A stretch of DNA of 64,000 bases from Blasia pusilla (Eukaryota > Marchantiophyta > Marchantiopsida > Blasiales): NCBI GenBank assembly GCA_050084515.1, contig CM114274.1:6634001-6698000 (forward strand). The letters run 5' to 3'. Shown piece after piece: positions 49,412 through 60,329 of the stretch. Each line of letters begins with the position of its first letter. Position 1 is the first letter of the stretch. The notes under the pieces were generated by a model. That model saw only the letters and a list, made by a program, of their open reading frames with translations. It made no database searches and had not been told where the DNA came from. Position numbers and translations under genes: made by a program.

Positions 49412-50080
49412 GATGGAGGATGACCTGTTGAGGCCACGTGTAACTTGAGAGAGCAAGTTTTCCCTTTGTTTCGGCTCATTTGGGGCCATATATAGAAATT
49501 ACTATTTTGGGTAAATTTCCATTTGGAATATAGTTGACTTTACATTTTGGGAAATAACCCTTGACCCGCTTTACCAGGTTAAGAGCCAAGGAGATGACCT
49601 ACGAGCATAGGTTACTGAGGCGAGAGCTTGGGAGAGGGAAGGGGGCATACCTCCTATAGAGAGAGAGAGCTTGAGAGCTCATTCTCTTTTTGTTGAACCT
49701 CTTGGCATGAGGCGGCGGAGCTATGGTCCTCCTTGCCTTAGGAGAGTGTGTTTGGTTTGACATGTGAGAGAGTGCACACCATGGAGAGCTTGGTGTGAGA
49801 TGTGATGTGAGATCTCCTTCATTTACAAAGAGAATGAGAGAGCTTGAATGGAGGAGCTCGCTGGTCACTTGTTTTTGGTCTAGGTTGGGGACCGTGTTCC
49901 CTGTTTAGTGGCTCATGGGAGTGCTCAGGAGAGCAAGAGCCACTCCGCTTGTTGTTATGTTGTTCGATTTTTTGTATGGGAGAGTGGTACACGGAATCGC
50001 TGCCAAAATTTGGTTAGAAATTGAGTATGGGGGAAGGTTGCCCCATGCTGGTGCTCTTGGGAGTACCTTGTAGCTTGGTG
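49412..50080 (+). repeat. Copy B left terminal (LTR/leader) region
   Basis: Aligned with 34098-34850 and 59275-59712 (shared TTTCGGCTCATTTGG, GGCGGCGGAGCTATGGTCC, TGTGAGATGTGATGTGAGATCT). After CTTCATTTA it runs on into GAGAATGAGAGAGC and GCTCATGGGAGTGCTC as in copy A. Confidence 0.65.
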
Positions 50081-51435
50081 GTTGTTATGTTTATAGGTTT
50101 GCAATTTTCGTTGGGAGAAATCAGCGCGGAAGCGCTGCAAAATTTTATGTAGGAGTGCCAATTGACGAGCTGCACAACAGTCCTTGTCAATTTTTATGGG
50201 AAGGTCAAATGAAAAAACCAATTTGACATTGTTGTAGATCGGGAAGGCATGCTCATTGTGGAAGAAAGGGTGCATGATTTAAATATGTGAGCAAGAAGTT
50301 ATGAGAATTTTTATGAAGCCGCCATAGCCATCGCGTGAGGAAGGAGCAAATTTGAAATTCTTGGTAACTTCTTAGTTGAGGTAGAAAAAATTTAAAAATC
50401 TTTTATTTTTGGGAAATGACAAGGGAAACTTAGTATCTTGAGGTTAAAATTAGTGGAAACTTTATTTATTGGGTGTTGACCCAATATTTATGGGGCTTAA
50501 TGGAATATAAGCCAAATATGAGGAATTTTAGTAAGTTGACCCTTAGTTCAAGGATTTAGTGGTCAAAATAGTTTTAGTAAGGTCAAAATAGAATCATTTT
50601 TATCCACATGAAAGATATCGTAATTACTATAGACTTTCATCATCCATGCGGGCCGTCCCTGCTCCGTCCGTTGGCCGTCATCGACGACGTCCTTCACCGT
50701 TGTCGATTGGGTGGTGACCTTTTTAGAGTCATGGGATTGCCATTTCTTTTTCGCTTTGCTATGTTATGATTGCGAGATGTTTGATCACAATCGAGTACTG
50801 TGCCGTGTTGCCATAGTCGCAACGTGCCGCTCGTGGCTGCATCGCACCGTCTCAATCGTGGAGCCGCACCATTAGTGTAGATCAGATTGTGTTTTATTGG
50901 TTTAGGAGGGTATGCTGCACCCTATTTGCAAGTGCCGTGGAGTGCGGTTTGTAGTCATTTCATGCCGCTAGTGCCGCACCGTATTGGTAGACCCGCACTG
51001 CACATCGAGGAGATTTGAGCATTATTAGTAGCAAGGGAGTACGACATGCTATTTGGAGGAGTTTGTCTTTATGATCGAGTTGGGATCAAGATTTGCAGTT
51101 TCCGAGGAGCGACATCGACATGATTGTGAGGTTATCCATTCTCGTCTTTTGCTCTGCATATGTTATGGATTTTTGGGTATTGGGTAGTTATTCGGGATAT
51201 TGGGTTTTGTGCGGACAGTGAGAGCACCATTGAGGTATGGGTTAAGGGGACATAGACCTTTGTGGGATATCTTGGGTTGATGGTATGTTCTATCGATGAG
51301 ATGATAGGACAATACTTGATTTTCTGCACCACATCGCTTATTGCCGCACAACACACGTCTCAATGAGAGAGTGTAGACTAAGTGCCGCATGGTTTGTTTG
51401 AGTGATTGAGCGATTACTCGTAAGGTTGAGAGTGA
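50081..51435 (+). other. Copy B leader
   Basis: No coherent frame. AT-rich at 50280-50640 (partly unrelated to copy A), then GCCGCACC-type sequence at 50640-51010 homologous to the copy A leader. Confidence 0.5.
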
Positions 51436-51439
51436 TCAT

Positions 51440-52920
51440 TTGAGAGGGACACGAGGATCATCACGGCGTCCTTTTGGGACTTTGAGAAATGAGGTAGTGG
51501 ACTTGAGAGTAGCTCTAGAGGGTTTACCAAGAGTGGCACGAGGGTTTGAGGGTTTCACTATAGAGTTCAAGCCGTTCACAACACGGAACGGTATGTTCAT
51601 GCATTTAGAGGGGGCGCCCATGGAAGATTATCATCACTTCTCCCATAGATATGCCCAAGAGATTGAGGCATGGAGACTCTACTATGACCCACACTATGTG
51701 TCATGGACGGAGCCGTTCCCAGATGAGGAGGAGGAGTCAAGAGAGGCTACTTCCTCTTCCATCAGTGATGTTATAGGAGAGGTAACTTGCACTGGAGCAA
51801 TTGCACCGTCCTCTTGAGTTCGTCCCAGGTTCAACCCCGTGGTTGAGTTCTTTGCAGAGTTGCGGACAAGCTACCAAGGGGAACAGACGGAGAAGTTGAG
51901 GAGCATCCACAACTTCTAGAGGTGCCCGGGTGAGAGTTTGCGTGAGGCCTACACCCGCTTGCGCTAGTTGATTGACATCACTGAGGGGGTGAAAGAGTCC
52001 CTGGTTATCCACTCATGGTACGCGATGCTAGACCGAACCATGTGGACACAAGTGCGGGAGGGGGTTCTTCTTATGAACATCTCACCCACGTTGAGAGATG
52101 TTTTTAGGACCGTTGAGAACATTGAGCGCAACATGGCGGAGGAGAGCGTAGACACCATTAGTTATAGGCAAGAGCAATCACGATTGCGTGCACCACCAAT
52201 TTAGCAACATGGATTCCAAGATAGGTCTGTTGCACCACGAGCTCAAGGAGGATAATGGGAGGCCATGCCATAGAGACTTGTGCCTTCATATGCGTCTTAG
52301 TAGCAATTTCCTACGATTACTTGTTGGGCATGCGATGGAGCCCATCACGAGCGCGATTATACTCGTGAAGGTCATGGACGCGTGCCTCAACACGGGGGAG
52401 GAGATGGTGCTACACCAAGAGGTTATAAGTGTGACTATTGTCAGCCAAACTATCACACACTCCCAAGTTTTTTAGCTTACACTCTGAGTTACATCCGGAC
52501 TGAGGATCAGAGAGGACACCAGAGTGAGTTGCCGGTCCAAGTGAGGTCGTGCACCAAGTGGTCATGTTGGGGAATGAGGATCTAGATTCGCCCGAGGGGG
52601 CAGTGGACTTTCCCATAGAGGAGGTAGAGTCCCACCACCTAGGCGCGTTGATGGAGACACCCGGCGTGAGGTTGGGATGGCTACTCAGATACAATAGCTA
52701 GAGCAGCAGATTTTCGCTATATTTTTCAGGCTACATGATGCCAGATCTGTGGCATCGACATTTTATGGAGCAACCAGAGATATGGAGGATCCTGGTTGGA
52801 TGTGTGGGGTTGCCTAGATGGAGGCTATTGCAGTTGTTACACTTGGAGCAGCCGTAGAGTTGGATCCACAACAAGAGGAAGCCAGGAAACACACAAAGCT
52901 TCCTCAATCCTTCATATTGT
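51440..52920 (+). pseudogene. Gag of copy B
   Basis: It begins with FGTLRNEVVDLRVALEG, continues MFMHLEGAPMEDYHHFSHRY (91% like copy A by eye) and IERNMAEE. The first zinc knuckle is badly eroded. The second begins CDYCQPNYH, with its last ligands lost. Three frames are needed to read it through. The N-terminal part of the Gag is better preserved than in copy A. Confidence 0.75.
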
Positions 52921-53389
52921 CTGAGGCAATGAGGACCCCATCGATAGGTCCTGATCAGAGTTCCTAGAGAGTTGGTGATGTTGTTGGTGTGGAGGCATGG
53001 AGAGCGATGGGAGAAGCAAGTGCGATGATTCCTATTGCTGATGCTCAGGAGGAGCATATATCGAGCACGTTGTTGGGGGCGGCCACTGTTGTGTTCCGCG
53101 CTCCTTTATTTTCTGCTTTCGATGTTATGACGTTGGGAGGTAAGCCCGCTGAGGTTTTCCGGTTGGACGCTATGCTATGTGAGCTTGGAGTTGGTGTTCT
53201 TGCGTCACACTCAGTGGTGATTGCAAAGGAGGTGATGATCCTACCCTTGGAGCCTATGCTGGGTCCATCCACATCAGATTCTATGGCTGCTAGGATAGCG
53301 GAGATGCCTGCCAGACCCACGATAGAGTGTGCCATGGCTGCTCCTGGTATTCTATTGTTGAATAACCAAGGAGAGGTCTTCCAGTTGGT

Positions 53390-53650
53390 GAGTTTAGGAG
53401 TAGAGTTTTTAGACCGTAGCGCGTCTTGTTGGATTCAAGAGCGCAACCCCTCATGTTGGGAAAAGCGGTATTTAGAGGATTGGGCTTGACGAGAGCCGAT
53501 GTGGAGCGTTTTCAATTTCGTATACAGACATCCTTGGCTGGAGCGAGTATCACATTGTATATTTCCCAACAAGAGGTCGTGGTGAGGATTTTCCCGGGAC
53601 ATCCTACAGATGAGTTCATGGTGCGAGCCAAGGCGATAGTGTGCAACAAT
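53390..53650 (+). pseudogene. Retropepsin of copy B
   Basis: LLDSRAQPLMLGKA is the aspartic protease active-site block with DSG changed to DSR. GLTRADVERFQFRIQTSL and VRAKAIV follow. The end of the domain is removed by the deletion that joins directly to methyltransferase sequence near 53645. Confidence 0.7.
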
Positions 53651-53679
53651 ACCTACACGTTGAGATTGATGATGCTGCG

Positions 53680-54560
53680 AGGTGCGCTTCACTTTACCAT
53701 GTGGCATAGTTACACCTCCAATTTCCTGCCTTATTCTTTGTGGCCACTGTCCAGGGATACCAGAGTTCCCTACCGAGGGATATTTCACTATTGGGGGCGT
53801 AGGACTTGGAGCCGGTAGGGACCATAGATTTGGTCATTGCAAGTTGGTCGTGTCAGGGCCAATCGAGTGCTAGACGAGGTAGCGGGTTAACTGACTCTCG
53901 GTCCAAGTTTTTTTGGGAGATGATGCGGATCTTGCAACATTTACATCATCATCAGTCTCGTTCTCCAACATACATTCTGGAGAATGTGATGATTTTGGGC
54001 CATTCGAGGTCCCGCATAGTGACGAGTGCACATCAACTCTACACATGGATCGCCTAGGCAGTGTTGTTGGATGCGGCGAGTGGAGGTTCACAAGCACATC
54101 GCTCGCATCTTTGGTGGACTATCTTGGTGCCACATAAGGTTTTGTGGAGGGAGTTTGCAAGAGTGGAGCGCCCCTCCTATTTTTTGGTGGATTCTATTCT
54201 GGATCCAGGTCATCGACCACAGGCTGTACAACACGGTGATCGACCCCTGTTAACTGTGATCAACAGGATAGGCATGCCAGAAGCAGACTTTTCCACATTG
54301 GTGAGTTTTCCCAATTCTCTTGCATTCAAGGAGGGCAAGTCTGGTTGGTTTGGGATGATCGGGCATTGCGGTTGGTGGAGCCCAAAGCCGATGAGCGAGA
54401 GCGAGCGATGGGATTTCCCATTGGAATGACGACACTATCGTCACTATTAGAGGCATCATGATGTCATGTCTTGGGTCAGGCGATGGTCCTGAACAGCTTG
54501 ACATGGATTTTCAGCTTAAGAGTAGCTGAACAACGGCGTTTTGCGGATGCGAGAGATCAT
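53680..54560 (+). pseudogene. C5-cytosine DNA methyltransferase domain of copy B
   Basis: Motif I is deleted, but the rest is present over shifting frames: IDLVIASWSCQGQ at motif IV (Pro of PCQ changed to Ser, Cys kept), RSKFFWEMMRIL, TYILENVMILG (motif VI), AHRSHLWWTILVP (motif VIII). The C-terminal part missing from copy A follows: KADERERAMGFPIGMTTL (motif IX-like) and VLGQAMVLNSLTWIF (motif X-like), with a single TGA between them. Together with copy A this gives every core motif of a complete C5-methyltransferase catalytic domain. Position, between protease and RT, is identical in both copies, so capture predates their insertion. Confidence 0.85.
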
Positions 54561-54867
54561 AGTTGTTACGTTGATGAGCCCCATGCCTACCAAGATGGTT
54601 GAGGAAGTGGCTAGGGGCGAGACCCGAGGCGATCAATACACCATGGGTGATCAAGAGAGACATGTACCCTTGGACTTCTTGGGATGTTTTGCACGTACGC
54701 CGGGAGATGATAGCCAGAACATCGAGTGTGGTTGCGGGTATTGCACGTGGAGGAGATTTGATTCTACAATTGGTTGTAGGAGAGCAGTCGAGTTCTATTG
54801 TTCGAGACGTGGTTGCACCATAGGATCCAACGATACCCGCGCCAGAGAGTCCTACCGTAGCCATAAT

Positions 54868-55860
54868 TGTCGCGACCCTCATAACCAAACAACACCAAAT
54901 AGGCGCCAAGCGGAACATCAAAACTCAAGTGGACTCACGCTGCGATGTTTGCGCTTTGAAGAGGCGTTTGGAAAGGTCTATTGGAAAAGTCTAAGACACG
55001 AAATGCGGAACAGAGTTATGCATTTTGTGCGTTAGTGGTGCAACCAGGAAACCTAGACCAAACGCGAACCAAGACTTGAGATGAAGGTTGATTGCCAAGG
55101 AGGTGAGAACCAATTTTGGAACATGAATAGCGTTTGGGGAATTTGACTGTGTTTTAGACTATAAAGTTTAGCGCCAAGATACGTTTGGGACAAATAAGGG
55201 CGCATTGGAAATCTTATTTGGAGACGCTTCCAACGCACTAAAGATCTCAGAAACTGCATAAGTACAGACTGAGACATTGGCCAAAAACAACATGAGAGCA
55301 ATCGGGTTGAGGGCCAATTGGAGAGGCCCATGTGTCTTTCCCTAAAGGTAGGGGCACGGCGGAGATCCCTAGAAGTACTAGTAAGGGAGGAGTCTCTCCA
55401 AGATGTCTTGGAACACGAATCCCCACTTTGAGCACCAAACGACGTCTCAAAGGCACGGGATGGAACGGGAGTTTGGCGTTGGAACTCGAAACCCAAACCT
55501 GATCCAAGGGAGTGGACTTTGTACACCACACTTGTATTCCAACCAAAGATTCACTTTGTGCAAGTCTCGGTTAGGGACTCATTGGATTTCCATTGGAAAA
55601 TTGGAACCTCTAGGCGCGAGACTCTGTATGAGGTTCATGAACCGACTAGAAAGTCTGTCCCAAGTCTTGCGAGACTTGCCCGTATTGTAAACCGCGAAAC
55701 TAGGAAGGTTGAGCTTGATGAGAGACCGAGACGAGCACTCGGAAAGTAAGCCCGCTGATTGATCCAAGACCCGACTAACTAGAGTGCGTGTTTGGATGCA
55801 GATCAGCATTGAGATCGTGACCTACTGAACGCACGCTTCCGCAACAACAAGATTAACGTT
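54868..55860. mobile_element. Nested repeat inside copy B
   Basis: About 1 kb with no counterpart in copy A, between the methyltransferase and RT. The left edge reads TGTCGCGACCC, similar to some plant LTR starts. A diverged copy of parts of it (AGTCTTG-GACTTGCC, GAGTGTGTTTGG, GAGATC-TGAC-TACTGAAC) occurs at 60330-60950. It may be a solo LTR or truncated element; I could not find a target duplication. Minus-strand frames of 158 and 99 codons here lack recognisable domains. Confidence 0.55.
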
Positions 55861-55869
55861 CAAGGAGAG

Positions 55870-57480
55870 TAGGCACAGGACAACGATGAAGACTTGGGAG
55901 CCAGATATGGGCCCCAAGTTGACAGGAAAAGAGCGACGCCGGATACATAAGTTCCTAAGGAGTTATAGGAGTTGTTTTTCATCTAGCATGCATGATTTGG
56001 GTATGGCAAAGGATCTAGGGATCTGCATTGAGTTGTTGAGTGACACACCGATCTTCCAACGACCTTATAGGTATTGTGACATGGAGAGGGCTTTGATTCA
56101 GAGTAGGAGCCAGGACTTGGTTTGGAGCAAGACTAGTGGAGATGTTGCATGGAGAGTATGCATCTACCACTTTCATGCATGCCTAGAAGGATGTGCATGG
56201 CAACTAGACGGATAGGTGGATGTGTGGAGATTACCGACCTATCAATCGACAGACGAAGTCAAGTAGGTATGCCATGCCCACCCATGAGGAGATCTTTGAT
56301 GCTATTGGGAACGCAAAGGTCTTTAGTTTATTAGATCTTTGAGATGGATACCATCAGCTACCTATCAAATTGGAGGATAGGCACAAGATGACATTTTGGG
56401 GCATCGATCCTCACGGGAAGGATTGCTTGTACTAGTGGCGGTTCTTACCATTTGGGTTAAAGAGCGACTGACTGAGTTTCAAAGGGTTATGGATAGGATC
56501 TTGGCATGTCTCAATTTTTCTAGGTATTATATTGATGACATCATAGTCTTTCGTGCCACGGTTGAGGAGCATGAGCGACATCTAGAGGAGGTGTTTCGAC
56601 GATTGCATTTACATGGGCTAAAGCTACATCCAAACAAGTGCTAGTTCTTCTACGACCAAATTAAGTACATGGGTTATACAATATATCCATGGGGCCTTGG
56701 TGTGCAGTTGATAAAGGTAGAGGCTATTTCACGTATTCCACGCCCTACAGATGTGAGTCAAGTTCGTGCATTCATGGGATTGGAAAAATTCTATCAACGG
56801 TATGTCAAGGATTTTAGTTTGATTGCAAAGCTGTTGACCTTGTTGACCAAGGTGGATCATGAGTGGCACTAGGGTGATGAGCAGGAGAGAGCATTTCAGT
56901 TGCTCAAGGATAGATTGACATCCCTGCCCATGTTGAGGAGACTGATCAAGGGGCGTCCTTTCCAACTGTAGATTGATTGAAGCATGTTGGGGCTTGGAGC
57001 CGTGCTCACCCAACATGACGATAATGGTAGAGAGTTCGTGATGGCTTACGCTAGTCGCTCAAACAATGATGAAGAGGCGAAGTATAGCTCGTACGAGGGT
57101 GAGTGCTTGGTTGCAATGTGGGTTGTTGCACATTTCAGATATTATCTATTCGGCAATCCCTTTACTATTATTACTTATGATCAACCACTTAAGTGGTTGA
57201 TGGAGTTCGACAAGCTTACAGGGAAGCTTGCAAGGTGGGCTTTGTATGATTTCCAGGTGGTGCATAGACTTGGGATGCTCAACCAGGATGAAGATGGTTT
57301 GAGCCGTAATCCATGCCCGAGTCAGCGAGATGGGACAAGAGCTCGTTGGCATGGTGCAAGTGATGAGGTGTTCGTGCAAGGATGGCACGCGTCGTCCTAT
57401 TTGAGCTTGTTGGCTATAGAGAGCCAGATTGCTGAGACTTCGATGGCGAGGTCTCATGGAAAGTCCTGAGATCCAGAGGA
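55870..57480 (+). pseudogene. Reverse transcriptase and RNase H of copy B
   Basis: RT blocks run from KERRRIHKFLRSYRSCF and IFQRPYRYCD through YYIDDIIVF, in which the catalytic YIDD is intact (about 56525), to MGYTIYPWGL. RNase H follows: GLGAVLTQHDDNGREF, AKYSSYEGECLVAMWV, ITYDQPLKWLMEF and a DGLSRNPCPSQ end. In-frame stops and a shift near 56450 inactivate it. The intact YIDD contrasts with CIDG in copy A. Confidence 0.85.
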
Positions 57481-57529
57481 TGGTGAGGAGACGAGAGGTG
57501 GCCGAGATATTCACAATGATAGAGTAGTC

Positions 57530-58760
57530 TTGGACTACATGTGCACTGGCAGCGTCGCGAGCATAGTGGATGCTAGAGAGCGGGATCAGATTCTACAACG
57601 AGCCAGACGATTATGTTGGGAGGGGACACATGTGTTGCGAGTTTGGGAGGATGGTAGAGTGCGTGTAGTGCCTCATCCTTTGCAGAGAGCACGTTTGGTG
57701 CGTCATGCCCACGAGGAGTTGGGTCATATTGGAGTGAAGCAGAAGTATAACTTGCTTTAGATACAATATTGGTGGCGAGGCATGCAAACTAATGTTCAAA
57801 AATTTATTGCCAGTTGCATGGTGTGTGGTCGAGTTCGAGCATCGTTCAATGCTCCGACTCCACTATTGCATCCACTTGCGATCATGGGTTTAGGTTATAG
57901 ATGGAGTTTGGATTTTGCAGGACCTTTATCTTTGACAGAGCGCCATAGTGGTTATGTGTTGGTGATGGTGGAGCAATTCTCGAAGTGGATAGAGTTGGTT
58001 GCATTTCCTGACAAAGTGAGTGAGGGAGTAGTGTATGCCTTCCTAGATCGAGTGTTGAGTCATTACGGCGCACTAGCTGAGGTGTTGACAAACCAAAGTA
58101 CAAAGTTTTGTAGGGAGTTTCAGGCCTTGTATGATCAGGCGCTGATCGACCATCGCACCACTTCGCGAGATCATCTTGAGGCGGATGGACTAGCGGAGAG
58201 GGTTGTGCAGATGGTGAAGAGAGGATTGCGCAAGTATGGCTTGCAAAGATGTCATCTAAGAGATTGAGACCTCTATTTGTCGTGTTTGGTGATGGGATAC
58301 AGATTCGACAAGCACGAATCCTTAGCGCCTTTCTCACCGTACTTGCTACTTTATGGCCGAAAGGCCGGATTTACCTGTGGCCATTCGTCGAGATGTTGAA
58401 CGTTGATGACCTTGACATTTGGATGCGAGCATGTTCTTAGAGGGCTGAGTTATTTCAGAGAGTGATGCCCATGGCGTTTGAGAACTTGGCGATTACACAT
58501 CATCGTTATACGTTGAGGTATGTGAATATTTGGGGAGGTGTTTATCGACCTACTATCCGCAGGTTTCATGAAGGAGACTATGTCTACTAGGAGCAGATGG
58601 CACCCACGACGTTGGATGTGACTGCATGGCGCACCATCTTGAGAGTGCGTGAGGTGTTGCCATCTTGTGATCTCTTATTGGAGGGACATGATGGTATGGT
58701 TTGGAAGGATCATGTGCGTACATGTGCGCCATGTCACCTTCCTTATATTGAAGGTACAGT
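57530..58760 (+). pseudogene. Integrase of copy B
   Basis: HHCC zinc-binding part: HAHEELGH then CMVC (57700-57830). Core: WSLDFAGPL (first Asp), VLTNQSTKF (second Asp changed to Asn), EADGLAERVV with the Glu. The frame at 57782-58267 is the longest intact integrase stretch in the window (161 codons). After a shift, the C-terminal region leads into the PHD finger. Confidence 0.85.
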
Positions 58761-58789
58761 TGATCCGAGCTTAGCAGTAGTTCTTGCAG

Positions 58790-58938
58790 GCTTGCAATGT
58801 GTGTTGTGTGGTTCCGCCCGTGGTGCAACCACTATGCTAGTTTGTGATGGGTGTTCGAGAGGGTGGCATATGGCATGTTTGATGCCACTTCTCACTAGGG
58901 TTCCTCAAGGACGATGGATGTGTCCAAGATATACATAG
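58790..58938 (+). pseudogene. PHD finger at the C terminus of copy B
   Basis: CVLCGSARG, MLVCDGCSRGWHMACL and WMCPRY: seven of eight C4HC3 zinc ligands are present, the last Cys being Tyr. The CDGCSRGWH-x2-C core is typical of PHD fingers. It ends at a stop soon after, close to the polypurine tract, so it is the natural C terminus of the polyprotein. Confidence 0.85.
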
Positions 58939-59079
58939 AGCAGGTAGTTATGGATTCCAACTTATGTCTGTGACATGGATGACAAGAAGGCGACTAGCGA
59001 TGGGGCCACATGAGCACCTGGCCTATTTTCCAGGTGCTCACGGCAAAAATTTGGAGTTAGAGGGACCTAACCATCAACT

Positions 59080-59199
59080 AGGGGGACGATTGGAGATATT
59101 TTGGTACTCCTTGTCTCGTTGTTTGGATGTCATGAGTTAGCATGAGATCGTGCGTATTTATGTGTATGTTCAATGGCAGCGATGTGTATGTACACGACA
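59080..59199 (+). repeat. Copy B polypurine tract and terminal segment
   Basis: AGGGGGACGA is followed by TGGAGATATTTTGG at 59091. This segment of about 110 bp begins TG and ends near CACGACA (CA), and has equivalents at 42439-42563 and 59716-59828. Confidence 0.65.
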
Positions 59200-59712
59200 A
59201 TTGTCATATCTTTTAGGATAGATCAGCGAGATCTAGTAGAGAGCATTCGTATATTTTAGAGGGTAGCGTCTGAAGGTTGAGGATGATCTGTTGAGGCCAT
59301 GGGTAACTTGAGGGAGCAGGTTTTCCTTCGTTTCGGCTCATTTGGGACCATATATAGAAACTTACTATTTCGGGTATGTTTCTATTGGGAGTATAGTTGA
59401 ATTTTCACTTTTGGAAGTGGCCCTTGACCCGCCATCACATGTCAAGAGCCAAGGAGGTGACGTGCAAGCATATGTTACCAAGGAGAGAGCTTGGGAGAGG
59501 ATAGCGGGTATACCTCCAAGAGAGAGAGAGAGCTTGAGAGCTCATTCTTTCTTTGTTGAACCTCTTGGCATGAGGCGGCGGAGCTATGGTCCTCCTTGGC
59601 TTCTATGTGTTACCCAAGCCTCTCATTAGGAGAGTGGGTTTGGTTTGACATGCGGGAGAGTACACATCATGGAGAGCTTGGTGTGAGATGTGATGTGAGA
59701 TCTACTTCATTT
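59200..59712 (+). repeat. Copy B right terminal (LTR) region
   Basis: It repeats the left terminal region of copies A and B (GATAGATC-GAGATCTAGTAGAG to GATGTGAGATCT). It breaks off at CTTCATTTA, exactly where the next terminal segment begins. Confidence 0.7.
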
Positions 59713-59715
59713 ATT

Positions 59716-59828
59716 TGAGATATTTTGGTACTCCTCGTCTCGTTTTTTGGATGCCATGAGTTAGCATAGGATCGTGCGTGTTTATGTGTGTGTTTTGTGA
59801 CAGCGATGTGTATGCGCACAACAAAGAT
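59716..59828 (+). repeat. Extra terminal segment after copy B
   Basis: TGAGATATTTTGGTACTCC to GTATGCGCACAACA, a second copy of 59091-59199 (about 85-90% by eye). Together with the preceding block it suggests a tandem, internally deleted second element or an unequal exchange. Confidence 0.65.
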
Positions 59829-59829
59829 A

Positions 59830-60055
59830 AAATCCATGTCCGTGGACTTTCGTCCATATTATGGAAGGACTTATCCATACGGACCCCACCTTTCCCTTCT
59901 TTCTTATTCCCCCACTTGCCTACATGGTCTATAATTTCCTGTGCCTTCCTCCCTTCATCCCCACTCCCTCCTCCCTTATTGCCCTACTCGGCCTTGTCCT
60001 ACTTTCCATCATAAACTATAAGCATCGGCCCCATCTCTTATAATCTATGTCCGTG
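59830..60055. repeat. Dispersed repeat, unit 1 (GTCCGTGGAC)
   Basis: Starts with the palindrome GTCCGTGGAC. It then has GACCCCACC, a pyrimidine-rich stretch, TACTTTCCATCAT-AAC-ATAA, and ends with another GTCCGTGGAC at about 60050. Two more units lie nearby. No coding content; MITE-like. Confidence 0.6.
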
Positions 60056-60315
60056 GACATCTCCAGACTTGTCGGTCCATGTCCGTCATTGAGATGGACT
60101 TGTCTTGTTTTATGCAACCATGATGGGCCCCACCTTCCTCTTCTTTCTCATTCCCCCTACTTGCTTGCACGGTTCATACTTTCCCGTTTCTTCTCCCATC
60201 CATCCCCACTCCCTCCCCCTTTATTGCCCCGCTTAGCCTTGCCCTACTTTCCATCATGAACCATAAATATGGGTCCCATCTCTTCTAATCTAGTGCATGG
60301 ACATGTCCAATTGTC
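60044..60315. repeat. Dispersed repeat, unit 2
   Basis: Shares with unit 1 the GTCCGTGGACAT start (the two units share this motif), GGGCCCCACC, TTCTTTCTCATTCCCCC, CCCTACTTTCCATCATGAACCATAA and a GGACATGTCC-type end. Confidence 0.6.
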
Positions 60316-60329
60316 TGTCCATATCCATT

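Larger units (their letters stand above)
49412..59199 (+). mobile_element. Ty3/gypsy retrotransposon copy B with methyltransferase and PHD
   Basis: Same order and orientation as copy A: leader, Gag, protease, C5-methyltransferase, RT, RNase H, integrase, PHD, polypurine tract. The left edge is cut inside the terminal region, at a different point from A. Relative to A it lacks about 580 bp (end of protease through methyltransferase motif I; junction near 53645) but keeps the methyltransferase C-terminal motifs and the linker to RT. That linker is interrupted by a roughly 1-kb unrelated repeat (54868-55860). Many stops and frameshifts; inactive. Confidence 0.85.

Noticed and set aside
50101-50150. 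Possible tRNA primer-binding site after the terminal region
   Set aside because: No stretch matched the usual plant initiator-tRNA complement convincingly in either copy.
55053-55546. 158- and 99-codon minus-strand frames
   Set aside because: They lie inside a nested repeat in copy B, have no domain, and the related sequence at 60330 does not keep them open.
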